Shown here: positions 57,048 through 64,000 of the stretch, in pieces
Position numbering within the stretch: position 1 is the first letter of the stretch
Layout: each line of letters opens with the position of its first letter
Source: Deltaproteobacteria bacterium
Lineage (GTDB): Bacteria; Myxococcota; Kuafuiibacteriia; Kuafuiibacteriales; Kuafuiibacteriaceae
Direction of reading: 5' to 3'
Length of the DNA: 64,000 nucleotides
Assembly (NCBI GenBank): GCA_020632995.1
Contig: JACKEN010000003.1
Span: 62,001 to 126,000 of the forward strand
Made by a program: the position numbers and the translations under genes
The notes under the pieces: generated by a model
What the model saw: the letters and a program-made list of their open reading frames with translations, nothing else
The model's database searches: none
Told to the model about the DNA's origin: nothing

Positions 57048-59011
57048 TGAGGCACCACCTGCACGTCGTCGATCAGGTACTCGGGCTGGCCCTCCAGGTG
57101 GCCGAACTGGAGGAGGTTGTCGCTGACAGGGACCTCAGACGTGGTGATGCACTTCCGATCCCAGTCCACGTCGAAGCCGAACTCTTCGTCGAGAAACAGG
57201 GTACCAGGCTCTACGCCGCCGTCTTCGGGCGGAGCCTCGGCTCCGTCACCCAGCTGAATGCGACCCATGCCGGGCGTCGGCGTGGCCTCCGACGCCTTGG
57301 CGTAGAAGCAGATGTCGTAGTACCGGCCCGGCTTGATGGCCAACTGACGGTTCCGGAGCGCCCAGTCCACCTCCTTGTCGGTGGCGTCGTTCACGAGGCC
57401 GGCCCAACTCGATTCGCGCCCGGAGCTGGGGCGCCCGTACGGTAGGATCCACGCACGCGCTCCCGTGGTGTTGTTGCGCCAGTTCATCCGTTCGTCGAAG
57501 GTGTCGAAGCTGTTGGTCGTGCCGTTCTGTACCAGCGTCAGTGCGGCAATGGAGCCCTGGAAGCGGCTGTCGGTCGACACGATCTGGACGCGGTGCGTGC
57601 CGCTGGCGAGGGCCTGGATCTCGCCCGTCTGCATCGTCCAGCCACCGGTGGTGGGGGTTGGGATCTCAGCGAAGCGGCTCGCTCCGGTGATCGTGTTCTG
57701 AATGACCAGCTTCAGGCCGCTCGGGCTGGGGCTCTGGTGGGCAAGGACCATGATGGAGTACCGATAGGTGGCTTGGGGGACCAACGCGACCTTTGGGAGC
57801 TCCATGAGGATGGTGTTGGCGGCGCCGGTGAAGTCGACCTCGGCTACGATCCGCTCGTCCTCGAAGCGGATGTCAGCGGTTGAGGGGAGGCGCCAGAGTC
57901 GGTTGCGCCGTGGGCTCTCGAAGCCCAGCCAGAAGGTGGGGCGAGCGGTGATTCCGCGAACCTCGTCCAAGCGCGTCTGAACGTCGAAGTAGCCGTCCTG
58001 GTCTTTGTCGTAGAGCCCCTGGTAGTCGCTGAGGCTCCAACCGAGAGCGGGGTCGAGCAGCCCAAGACTCAGGAGCTTCGCTTGGTTCACACCGTTGGCG
58101 GCGGTCGCCGCGGCGCCCACCCGGAGCACCTCACCGATCTGAGCCGCCTTTGCGCCTCCGCAGCCCGTCGTGTCTTGACCGCATGCGCCCGTGGTGTGGC
58201 CTGAGCTGACGATCCGGTGGTGGCTCCCTGCGGTTCGTCGCCAGATGCTGCTCCCGCTGACCTGCTTCGCCACGACCATGCTGGTCTTCACCCCGCCTGC
58301 CCCGTAGACGTCACCGGGGCTGCCGGTGGGGAACAGCTCGGTCACCACGCCCGGGCTGTAGATGAGCATGGTAGGTCCCATGCAATCGCCGCCGGTCAGA
58401 ACAGGGCAGTCGGGGTTGGTCCAGCTGGCCCACACCTCTTCGCCAATCGAGAGGGGTGCCGGGTCGAGGTCTGCCATGCCCAGAACCTCACCGGGAGGCT
58501 CCATGCGTCCGTCGCGAGTCACGTCCTCACAGTAGAGCAGGTTCGTGTCGCCCAGGCCGATGTTCTGGACCAGGGTCTGACAAGACGAGTTGATGCTGAC
58601 GTCGCTCGAGATCTCCGCTCCCTCGGGGTAGAGCAAAGCCTGGAAGAACCCATTGCCGGCCCCGGCGAAGCCCACGTGGCCACAGTGGCCGGCGCTGAGC
58701 AGCAGGTTCGGGCCGATGAACGTACCGCTGCAGGACTTCTGGGATGTTGCGTAGACGGTGGCGTAGCTCCAGAACACCTCGTCCGGCCCACCACCGCTCA
58801 TCCCGAGGCTCACGTAGCCCCGCCCAGTGGCGTCCTGGTTGCTCCATCTGCCGATGTACTGGGTGTTCGGGATGGTCTGGCTCTTCAGGGCGGCGACGGT
58901 CTCAGCCACCTCGAGAGCGTCCCCCCCCCCCCGCAGTGAAGAGCAAGGGCTCCGCAAGTCAACATGATGCCGCAGTGTGTCCGGGTCCTCATCGTCCAGC
59001 AAGTCATCCAT
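57044..59011 (-). CDS. Trypsin-like serine protease with C-terminal beta domains
   Basis: 655 residues in the listed frame (ATG at 59011). The S1-like core has SQKSCSGTFIGPNLLLSAGHCG (catalytic His109), DTNLLYCEDV, and SMVVAKQVSGSSIWRRTAG (probable Ser region). A Ca-type loop YDKDQDGYFDVQTRLDE and two carbohydrate-binding-like beta domains follow (ITARPTFWLGFESPRRNRLW; YRYSIMVLAHQSPSPSG ... and RYYDICFYAKASEATP). The listed frame starts with a very acidic, non-hydrophobic N-terminus. Eleven codons upstream of a G12 run (58921-58932) a second frame opens MLTCGALALHC, a lipoprotein-like leader that would join this frame if the run were 13 G. See findings. Confidence 0.72.
   Translation of the reverse strand: MDDLLDDEDPDTLRHHVDLRSPCSSLRGGGDALEVAETVAALKSQTIPNTQYIGRWSNQDATGRGYVSLGMSGGGPDEVFWSYATVYATSQKSCSGTFIGPNLLLSAGHCGHVGFAGAGNGFFQALLYPEGAEISSDVSINSSCQTLVQNIGLGDTNLLYCEDVTRDGRMEPPGEVLGMADLDPAPLSIGEEVWASWTNPDCPVLTGGDCMGPTMLIYSPGVVTELFPTGSPGDVYGAGGVKTSMVVAKQVSGSSIWRRTAGSHHRIVSSGHTTGACGQDTTGCGGAKAAQIGEVLRVGAAATAANGVNQAKLLSLGLLDPALGWSLSDYQGLYDKDQDGYFDVQTRLDEVRGITARPTFWLGFESPRRNRLWRLPSTADIRFEDERIVAEVDFTGAANTILMELPKVALVPQATYRYSIMVLAHQSPSPSGLKLVIQNTITGASRFAEIPTPTTGGWTMQTGEIQALASGTHRVQIVSTDSRFQGSIAALTLVQNGTTNSFDTFDERMNWRNNTTGARAWILPYGRPSSGRESSWAGLVNDATDKEVDWALRNRQLAIKPGRYYDICFYAKASEATPTPGMGRIQLGDGAEAPPEDGGVEPGTLFLDEEFGFDVDWDRKCITTSEVPVSDNLLQFGHLEGQPEYLIDDVQVVPQ
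58921..58932. repeat. Homopolymer C12/G12 at the N-terminus of the protease gene
   Basis: Twelve consecutive C on the plus strand, G on the coding strand. Homopolymers of this length are very rare elsewhere in the window. Its length decides which upstream start is in frame with the protease domain. Confidence 0.95.
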
Positions 59012-59137
59012 CCGTCATCGCGGCTCGTCAATGGCTCCCAAACGGGTGAGCGCAGCGCGTACGTGCGGAGGAACTCGCACCGAGTCGGCGCGTTCGTGGC
59101 GAGAGGAAAGTGCAGGAAGGATTGCGAACTTGCTCGG

Positions 59138-60430
59138 TCAGTACACGAAGCCCAGCCGAGGGGCGCGGTCCTTGATCCAGTCGGTGGGGCGGGTGCGCTC
59201 GCCCTTCGGGACCACCAGCGAGCCCACGTAGTCGCCGCTCTCGTAGACCTTCTGGATGGCCTGGTTCACGTCGGCCAGGTTCTGCTCGTCCACGATGCCG
59301 TTGCTGGTGGCCTTGTAGAACTGCACGGTGACGCGGATGGGGAAGCGGGGGTCGCGCTCGATGCGCATCCCGGCCAGCTCGCGGAAGGGGCCCTGGTCGT
59401 CGCCGTGGCCTAGCACCGCCTGCTCCACGTCCGAGCCGCGGCGGCGGGACGCCTTCGCCATCGGGGCGGCCTCGGCCGCAGCGCCGGCGGCGGAGGGGGC
59501 CATCTCGTAGTCCTCGGCGCCGAAGTACTCGCGGCGGGGGCGGTTCACCTTGAGGGGGACCTGCACGATCATCATCATGTCCGCGCCCTCCTCGAGGGCC
59601 CCCGCGTCGCCGGCGGTGGCCTGGCCGGCCTCGATCCGCGCCTTGACGGACGACTTGCGCTCCGCGGTGAAGACCGTCTTCTGGCCCGCGTTGTTGAAGA
59701 ACAGCTGCTGGCCCCAGCCCTGGTAGCTCTGGTCGCCGCCCGCGTTGTCGATGATGGTGGCGGACGTCCCCTCGCGGGTCACGAGCAGGGTGAGCACCGC
59801 AGGATGACCTGCAGAGGACTGGTAGTTGAAGAGCACCGGGTTGAACTCCACCTTGCCGCCGTTGGTGCCGGGGGGGATGGGGAGGAACACGTGCTGGGCG
59901 CTCACGAGGACGTGGGTGTCCCGGGGAGCGATGAAGTTGTCGGAGCCGTTCAGGCTCGACGGGTCGGAGAGGTACTCCTTCAGGTTGGAGAGGACCTCGC
60001 GCATCGGCCGCGCCACCTTGTGGCCGCCCTGGGTCTGGTTGCCCACCCGGACCCAGAGGTCGTCGAGGGGGACGTCGGCGGTCTTGTCGCTGAAGTTCGG
60101 GTGCCTGATGACCGGCAACAGGTGGGTGCGCACCTGGCCCTGGCCGTCCTTCTCGCGGACCTGGAGGGTGAGGTCGGAGATGTTCGGGCCCACCGAGGAG
60201 CCGCCGTTTCGGGCGGTGTCCTCCCATGTGAGGTTCACCACGTTCAGGCCCAGCTGGCCGGCGCGGGCCTGGAGCTCCTGGTCGTAGGGCATGCGGGTGA
60301 CCCGCTCGATGACCTCCTGGAAGGTGATGCTGCGGATGCCCCAGCCGGGCTGGGCGTAGGCGGGGGCGGCGATGAACGCCGCAGCCAGCGCGGCGGCGAG
60401 GTGGGCGGTGAGGGCAGTTCGTCGGCTCAT
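59138..60430 (-). CDS. Exported protein of unknown function
   Basis: 430 residues from the ATG at 60430. The signal peptide ends APAYAQ near residue 27. Beta-type strands alternate with turns rich in Gly and Asn (RSITFQEVIERVTRMPYD, LNVVNLTWEDTARNGGSSVG, THVLVSAQHVFLPIPPGTNGG, PAVLTLLVTREGTSATIIDNAGG, MMMIVQVPLKVNRPRREYFG, FPIRVTVQFYKATSNGIVDEQNLADVNQAI). An Ala/Met stretch lies in the middle of the second half. I do not recognise the family. The palindromic element begins 32 bp upstream. The protease gene follows on the same strand about 125 bp downstream. Confidence 0.6.
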   Translation of the reverse strand: MSRRTALTAHLAAALAAAFIAAPAYAQPGWGIRSITFQEVIERVTRMPYDQELQARAGQLGLNVVNLTWEDTARNGGSSVGPNISDLTLQVREKDGQGQVRTHLLPVIRHPNFSDKTADVPLDDLWVRVGNQTQGGHKVARPMREVLSNLKEYLSDPSSLNGSDNFIAPRDTHVLVSAQHVFLPIPPGTNGGKVEFNPVLFNYQSSAGHPAVLTLLVTREGTSATIIDNAGGDQSYQGWGQQLFFNNAGQKTVFTAERKSSVKARIEAGQATAGDAGALEEGADMMMIVQVPLKVNRPRREYFGAEDYEMAPSAAGAAAEAAPMAKASRRRGSDVEQAVLGHGDDQGPFRELAGMRIERDPRFPIRVTVQFYKATSNGIVDEQNLADVNQAIQKVYESGDYVGSLVVPKGERTRPTDWIKDRAPRLGFVY

Positions 60431-60462
60431 GCCCCCTCCAACGGGCCACCCTTCGGCCCGAT

Positions 60463-60640
60463 CTAGCAGGCCATCGGAAAAGTCCCCCACGCGCTGCGCG
60501 GGCTCGTTTTCCGTGGAACGTCCCGAACGGCTTCGCCTCTCATCGGTCGCGTATGGCCAGATATGCTCCCTCTTCGTCGGAACGTTCCACGAAAAGTCGC
60601 TCCGCGGATCGCATGGGCTACTTCTCCGATGGCCTGCTAG
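60463..60640. mobile_element. MITE-like palindromic element 2 (178 bp)
   Basis: Ends are inverted copies of CTAGCAGGCCATCGG, with similarity extending through AAGT, a diverged GC-rich block, and TTTTCCGTGGAACGT/ACGTTCCACGAAAA, giving arms near 60 bp. The loop region has no gene. The right CTAG (60637-60640) contains the TAG stop of the zinc-ribbon gene. Sequence differs from the element at 9717-9906, but the layout (about 180-190 bp, CTAG ends, stop codon inside) is the same. Confidence 0.72.
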
Positions 60641-61506
60641 AAAATGTTGTAGGGCCCGCTCCGCTCCGGGACCTTCGGCATCCGGCGCCGCTGCTCCTCG
60701 AGGTGCGCTCGCTCACGCTGCTCGAACGCGAGGCGCTTGGTCTCGCCCCCGCGCTCCAGGAACGTGAGGGCCTGGGTGAGCTCCCCCTCGTCGAACCAGA
60801 CCCCGTGGCGCGGGCACTCGTCCACCACGATCCCCGAGACCCGCTCGAACGCGCGCCGGGCCATCGGGCCCCCGCACCGCGGGCAGGTCAGGTAGGTCAT
60901 CGCGCGGCCATCGACGTGCAAGGTGGCCTGCGCGGCGAGGGCGTCGGCCGCCGCCTTCACCTCGGGCCACAGCTCGGGGTGGGCGCGCAGGTGGACCTCC
61001 GATGACCGCTCCAACATGAGGCCGCCGCAGGTCGGGTTGACGTGCATGTGGACGCCGGCCACCGTCTGGGCGGTCAGGGCCTCGCCGGTGCGGGGGCAGG
61101 TCCACTCGCCGCCGTCGGGCGTGTCTCGCAGCTCGACTCGGCCCCGGGCCTGGGCGGCCGCGATCTGGGCGGCCGCGAAGCTGCTCTGGCGAGCCTCGGA
61201 CTCATGCTCCAGCTCCGACCAGCGCTCGATCCCCTCGAGGTCGGGGTCGTAGGTCGCCACGCGGAGGGCCTCGCTGCCCACCGCGGCCAGGGTCCGGGTC
61301 ACGTTCTTCAGGAGCTTCTTGCCGAGGCCGGGCGCCCGCCTGCCGGGGGGCGGATCCTGCCAGGCGTCGTTGAAGGTGGCCTCGACCCGGGCGTGGCACA
61401 TGGAGCAGATCTGAGCCCGCGGGGAGAGCGGAGCGCCGCAGCTGCTGCACCGGCCAGCGCCCGCGCCTTGGGAGGTGTCGGCCTTGGGGCGAAAGGGCGG
61501 GGGCAT
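60637..61506 (-). CDS. zf-TFIIB domain protein
   Basis: 289 residues from the ATG at 61506. An N-terminal zinc ribbon (CSSCGAPLSPRAQICSMCHAR) near 20-40 is followed by a helical linker, a middle region with CPRTGEALTAQTVAGVHMHVNPTCGG, and a C-terminal TFIIB-type ribbon (TCPRCGGPMARRAFERVSG with VDECPRHGVWFDEGELTQAL). The last 40 residues are basic and helical (FEQRERAHLEEQRRRMPK). The zf-TFIIB family is widespread in bacteria with no assigned function. Its TAG stop lies in the end of palindromic element 2, which replaces any 3' untranslated region. Confidence 0.82.
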   Translation of the reverse strand: MPPPFRPKADTSQGAGAGRCSSCGAPLSPRAQICSMCHARVEATFNDAWQDPPPGRRAPGLGKKLLKNVTRTLAAVGSEALRVATYDPDLEGIERWSELEHESEARQSSFAAAQIAAAQARGRVELRDTPDGGEWTCPRTGEALTAQTVAGVHMHVNPTCGGLMLERSSEVHLRAHPELWPEVKAAADALAAQATLHVDGRAMTYLTCPRCGGPMARRAFERVSGIVVDECPRHGVWFDEGELTQALTFLERGGETKRLAFEQRERAHLEEQRRRMPKVPERSGPYNIF

Positions 61507-61552
61507 GGCCCCATCATGACCACCCCGCGTCCGCTGTAAACCGGTCGGCGCT

Positions 61553-62869
61553 CTATAGGCGCCGGACCTCCATGTAGAAGCGCTTCTCCTCCGCCTCACC
61601 CATCGAGAAGGTCTTCCTGGGGAGCGCCCCATCCAGGATCACCGACTTGAACAGGTCGTGCTTGTCCATGCCGGGCAGGAACAGGCCCACGTTGCCCGGC
61701 TTTCGGCCGAGGCGGTCCACCACGTCGGCGCCGTGCACGTAGTCCAGCTCCCGGAACACCCGGCTCGCCCCGAGGGCGTCGAGCCACGGCTGCACCGAGC
61801 CCACCGGCAGGTTGCCTTGCGGCTTGGTGAGGGTCAGCACCTGATAGCCCCGGGCGGTGATGACCCCGACCTTCTGGCCGCCCGCCTCCACCTTCGCCGC
61901 CATCTCCGCCGCGCTCTCGGCCGGCTCGGCCTCGACCCCACCTTCCAGGAACGTGGTGAGGGAGTCCACCGGGTCGAAGCCGCCGGCGACCTCGAACAGC
62001 ACCCGGTGGATCGGCTCGAACTCGAGCGAGGCGTCGTGCAGGTTCACCAGCTCGACCAGCGCGTAGCGCCGCGGGTCGTCGGGGGTGGTGGTGCCGGCGG
62101 CCTTCGCCTGCTCCCAGATCGCCTTCGCGGTGGCGAGGGAGTGGTTGCCGTCGCCCATCGCGTACAGCAGCACCGGCGCGTCGTCGGCCAGCCCGTAGCG
62201 GGCGCGGAAGGGCCCCGGCGCGGCCAGGGCCTCGAGCGCCGCCACCACCCGCGCCTCCGCGGCCGGATCGGTGACCCGGTAGCCGGTGAGGTGGCCGCCG
62301 CCCTCCATCAGGTCGAAGTCGTAGACCCGCTCGAGCCGGTCGCGGGCCGCGGTGAGGGGCTCGATCACCGTGCCCTCGGGGTCGTCCACCAGCACCATGA
62401 TGTGCGGCAGCTCCACCGGCGCGCCCTCCCGCACCCGGATGCGCGGGGGTAGGCGGTCCACGATGGTGCCCTCGGTGGCCCGCACGAGCGAGGTGGAGCC
62501 CTTGGTGTAGTCGTAGGCGTCGAGGTCCAGCGCCACCATCAGGCCGCGCCGCAGCTTGTTCGCCGCGGTGCGCTCCACGTACACGAAGCCCTCCGCCCCG
62601 GTGAGGACCCCATCGGCAAGATAGCTTGCCATGGCCGCCTGGATGCGCGCGATGCGCTCGTCGGCGTCGGCGCGGCCCAGGAACACCTCGGGGAAGATCA
62701 GCCTCAGGGTCGAGGGCGCCTCGCCCACCTCGTCGGCCACCCGGGCCCAGTACTCGGGCTCCGAGGTGTACTGGTCGCAGGCCACCACCGCCCACTTGTG
62801 GAGATCCACCCCGGCCCGGGGGAGCAGGATCTCGGGCACGCCGATGCCGATCGAGTCGAAGGTCCGCAT
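61553..62869 (-). CDS. DUF1015 family protein
   Basis: 438 residues from the ATG at 62869; a TTG at 62884 is also in frame. Family features are WAVVACDQYTSEPEYWARVA, FVYVERTAANKLRRGLMVALDLDAYDY, GTIVDRLPPRIRVREGAPVELPHIMVLVDDP, VYDFDLMEGGGHLTGYRV, LLYAMGDGNHSLATAKAIWE, HDASLEFEPIHRVLFEV, and KPGNVGLFLPGMDKHDLFKSV. Members are cytosolic with an uncertain biochemical role. It is 46 bp from the zinc-ribbon gene on the same strand. The C-terminus RRL is usual. Confidence 0.85.
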   Translation of the reverse strand: MRTFDSIGIGVPEILLPRAGVDLHKWAVVACDQYTSEPEYWARVADEVGEAPSTLRLIFPEVFLGRADADERIARIQAAMASYLADGVLTGAEGFVYVERTAANKLRRGLMVALDLDAYDYTKGSTSLVRATEGTIVDRLPPRIRVREGAPVELPHIMVLVDDPEGTVIEPLTAARDRLERVYDFDLMEGGGHLTGYRVTDPAAEARVVAALEALAAPGPFRARYGLADDAPVLLYAMGDGNHSLATAKAIWEQAKAAGTTTPDDPRRYALVELVNLHDASLEFEPIHRVLFEVAGGFDPVDSLTTFLEGGVEAEPAESAAEMAAKVEAGGQKVGVITARGYQVLTLTKPQGNLPVGSVQPWLDALGASRVFRELDYVHGADVVDRLGRKPGNVGLFLPGMDKHDLFKSVILDGALPRKTFSMGEAEEKRFYMEVRRL

Positions 62870-62917
62870 GGTGCGCCCACCCAAGCAGGCTCCGGGGCGC
62901 TTGTCGAGGTTGCCCGG

Positions 62918-64000
62918 CTACCGGTTCGCCGCTGTCTCCAGGCGGTTCAGGCAGGAGGCCAGCCCCTCGATGTTCCGCACCGTGCGGCTCAGGGTGGCGA
63001 TCTGCTGGATGTCCTCGCGCTCCCCGGGGTCGCCGACGTCCTTCGCTGCCCGCAGGATGCCTTGCGTGAGCGCGTCGAGGGCCGCGTCGTCCTTGGGGTT
63101 GGCCTTCACCTTGGTGAGCAGGGCCCGCAGGGCGGGGAACTCCACCCGGGGGACGGGCGGCGCGTCGACCACGCCCGGGGTGGTGTTCGGGTTCTGGAGC
63201 GGGGCGGGGCGGGGCCGGCCGCTCAGGGTCATCGCGGCGACGCTGCCCGCCACCCCGAGCCCCACCGCGGCCATCAGGATCCCCCAACGCTTCAGCGGCC
63301 GGGCCCCGGCGGTGGTCGCGGTGTCGATCGCGGCCTGCACCGGAGCGGCGGCGTCGGGCGTCGACTCCCAGACCGTGGGGCCGGCCTCCTCGAGGTCGGC
63401 GAACCCCGCGCGCCGGGGCACTCGCACCGGCGCGGGCGCGAGGAACTCACCGCGCGGGAGCTCGGCGGTGAAGAGCTCGGTCGGGGCCGCGGCCTTCGGC
63501 CCACCCCCCTCGGCGGGCCGGTGGCCCGCTGCGCGCTCCGCTTGCGGTTCCCGGGCCGGCGGCGCGGCCGGGGGGAGGGTGTCCTTCGGGTCCCGGAGCG
63601 CCTCCGCGATCTCCGCCGGGTCCAGGCCGGGCATCAGCGCGGTGGCCAGATCGTCGAGTGGTGCTCTCGGCTCGGGGCTGGCGGCGGAGAACGGCACGGT
63701 GGCCGGCACCGGGTTGGCGCCGGTGGTGTCGTCGGGGGCGGCCAGGCTCTGGGTGCGGGGGGCGGGGCGGGTGGGGCCGTCCGGGTTGGGGGCGGGCCAG
63801 GCCATCACCGCGGGGTGGGCCAGGGTGGGGGCGACGGTGGGGCTGCTCCTGCGGTCGGTGGCCGCCTGCTCGTCCGCGTCGAGGGGGGCGAGGTGCTGCT
63901 GCAGGTGCGCTTGCATCCCGTCCACGCCCACGGTGGGATCCTCGGGGCCCGAGGCCCAGTCGCCTCGCGCCGCCTCCATCTGGCGGGTGAGGGTCTCGAG
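62918..64000 (-). CDS. Membrane protein with low-complexity N-terminus, 5' end outside window
   Basis: The frame is open to the right edge; an in-frame ATG at 63979 exists but upstream codons LETLTRQ continue the helix, so the gene is probably truncated by the window. About 360 residues are visible. Residues up to about 240 are Ala/Pro/Glu/Thr-rich and disordered in character. A membrane helix (GILMAAVGLGVAGSVAAMTL) follows, then a helical C-terminal region (ALRALLTKVKANPKDDAALDALTQGILRAAKDV, IQQIATLSRTVRNIEGLASCLNRLE). The overall layout resembles scaffold or kinase-associated proteins of Deltaproteobacteria, but no family can be named. Confidence 0.6.
   Translation of the reverse strand, partial: LETLTRQMEAARGDWASGPEDPTVGVDGMQAHLQQHLAPLDADEQAATDRRSSPTVAPTLAHPAVMAWPAPNPDGPTRPAPRTQSLAAPDDTTGANPVPATVPFSAASPEPRAPLDDLATALMPGLDPAEIAEALRDPKDTLPPAAPPAREPQAERAAGHRPAEGGGPKAAAPTELFTAELPRGEFLAPAPVRVPRRAGFADLEEAGPTVWESTPDAAAPVQAAIDTATTAGARPLKRWGILMAAVGLGVAGSVAAMTLSGRPRPAPLQNPNTTPGVVDAPPVPRVEFPALRALLTKVKANPKDDAALDALTQGILRAAKDVGDPGEREDIQQIATLSRTVRNIEGLASCLNRLETAANR

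Noticed and set aside
59012..59137. Intergenic stretch upstream of the trypsin-like gene, checked for a missing leader exon or small gene
   Set aside because: Beyond one copy of the dispersed palindrome at 59111 I saw no start with a ribosome site and no hairpin of note.

Overview
The window is about 70% GC, gene-dense, and fully coding apart from short intergenic gaps. It reads as chromosomal DNA of a Gram-negative bacterium with a myxobacterial character (Myxococcota or a close deltaproteobacterial neighbour). Supporting signs are many Cys-rich lipoproteins and outer-membrane beta-barrels of no known family, an OmpA protein with thrombospondin type-3 repeats, HYDIN-like Ig repeats, GTG/TTG starts, and an ECF sigma factor linked to proteases. 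No rRNA, tRNA or CRISPR array was seen. The taxonomic call is an inference, because no marker gene is present.

Layout. 1-6 kb: envelope proteins, a yfdX homologue and a CusRS-type two-component operon, with two matching response-regulator boxes. 6-11 kb: hrpB helicase, pyrophosphatase, a palindromic insertion and a DUF1460 amidase-like protein. 11-18 kb: the most interesting block, an ECF sigma factor, a membrane anti-sigma-like protein, a CHAT caspase-like protease, a subtilisin-like lipoprotein and a divergent lipoprotein, all with matching promoters. 18-31 kb: GH38 glycosidase, alpha/beta hydrolase, TPM/Tim44 pair, GT21-like glycosyltransferase, a run of lipoproteins ending in an OmpA/TSP3 protein, and oligoribonuclease. 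31-38 kb: a four-repeat secreted Cys-rich protein, then an operon of Hen1, Pnkp and an RluA-type pseudouridine synthase (RNA repair). 38-53 kb: HYDIN-repeat lipoprotein, molybdopterin oxidoreductase, POT/MFS transporter, NUDIX, SRAP, AraC plus a small monooxygenase-like protein, and several lipoproteins and barrels. 53-55 kb: an IS3-family element that splits a host gene, with a 3-bp target duplication and exact in-frame reconstruction. 55-64 kb: TetR plus c-type-heme protein operon, a trypsin-like protease with a G12 homopolymer at its N-terminus, a second palindromic insertion, a TFIIB-type zinc protein, DUF1015, and a truncated gene at the edge.

Three signals go beyond ordinary genes. First, a 14-bp degenerate palindrome GCAR-N6-YTGC recurs about 47 times across the whole window, far above a rough chance expectation. 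Second, the sigma/CHAT/subtilase locus has three promoters with identical spacing and looks like a self-contained proteolytic signalling module. Third, two unrelated MITE-like palindromic elements each sit at a CTAG that contains the TAG stop codon of the adjoining gene.
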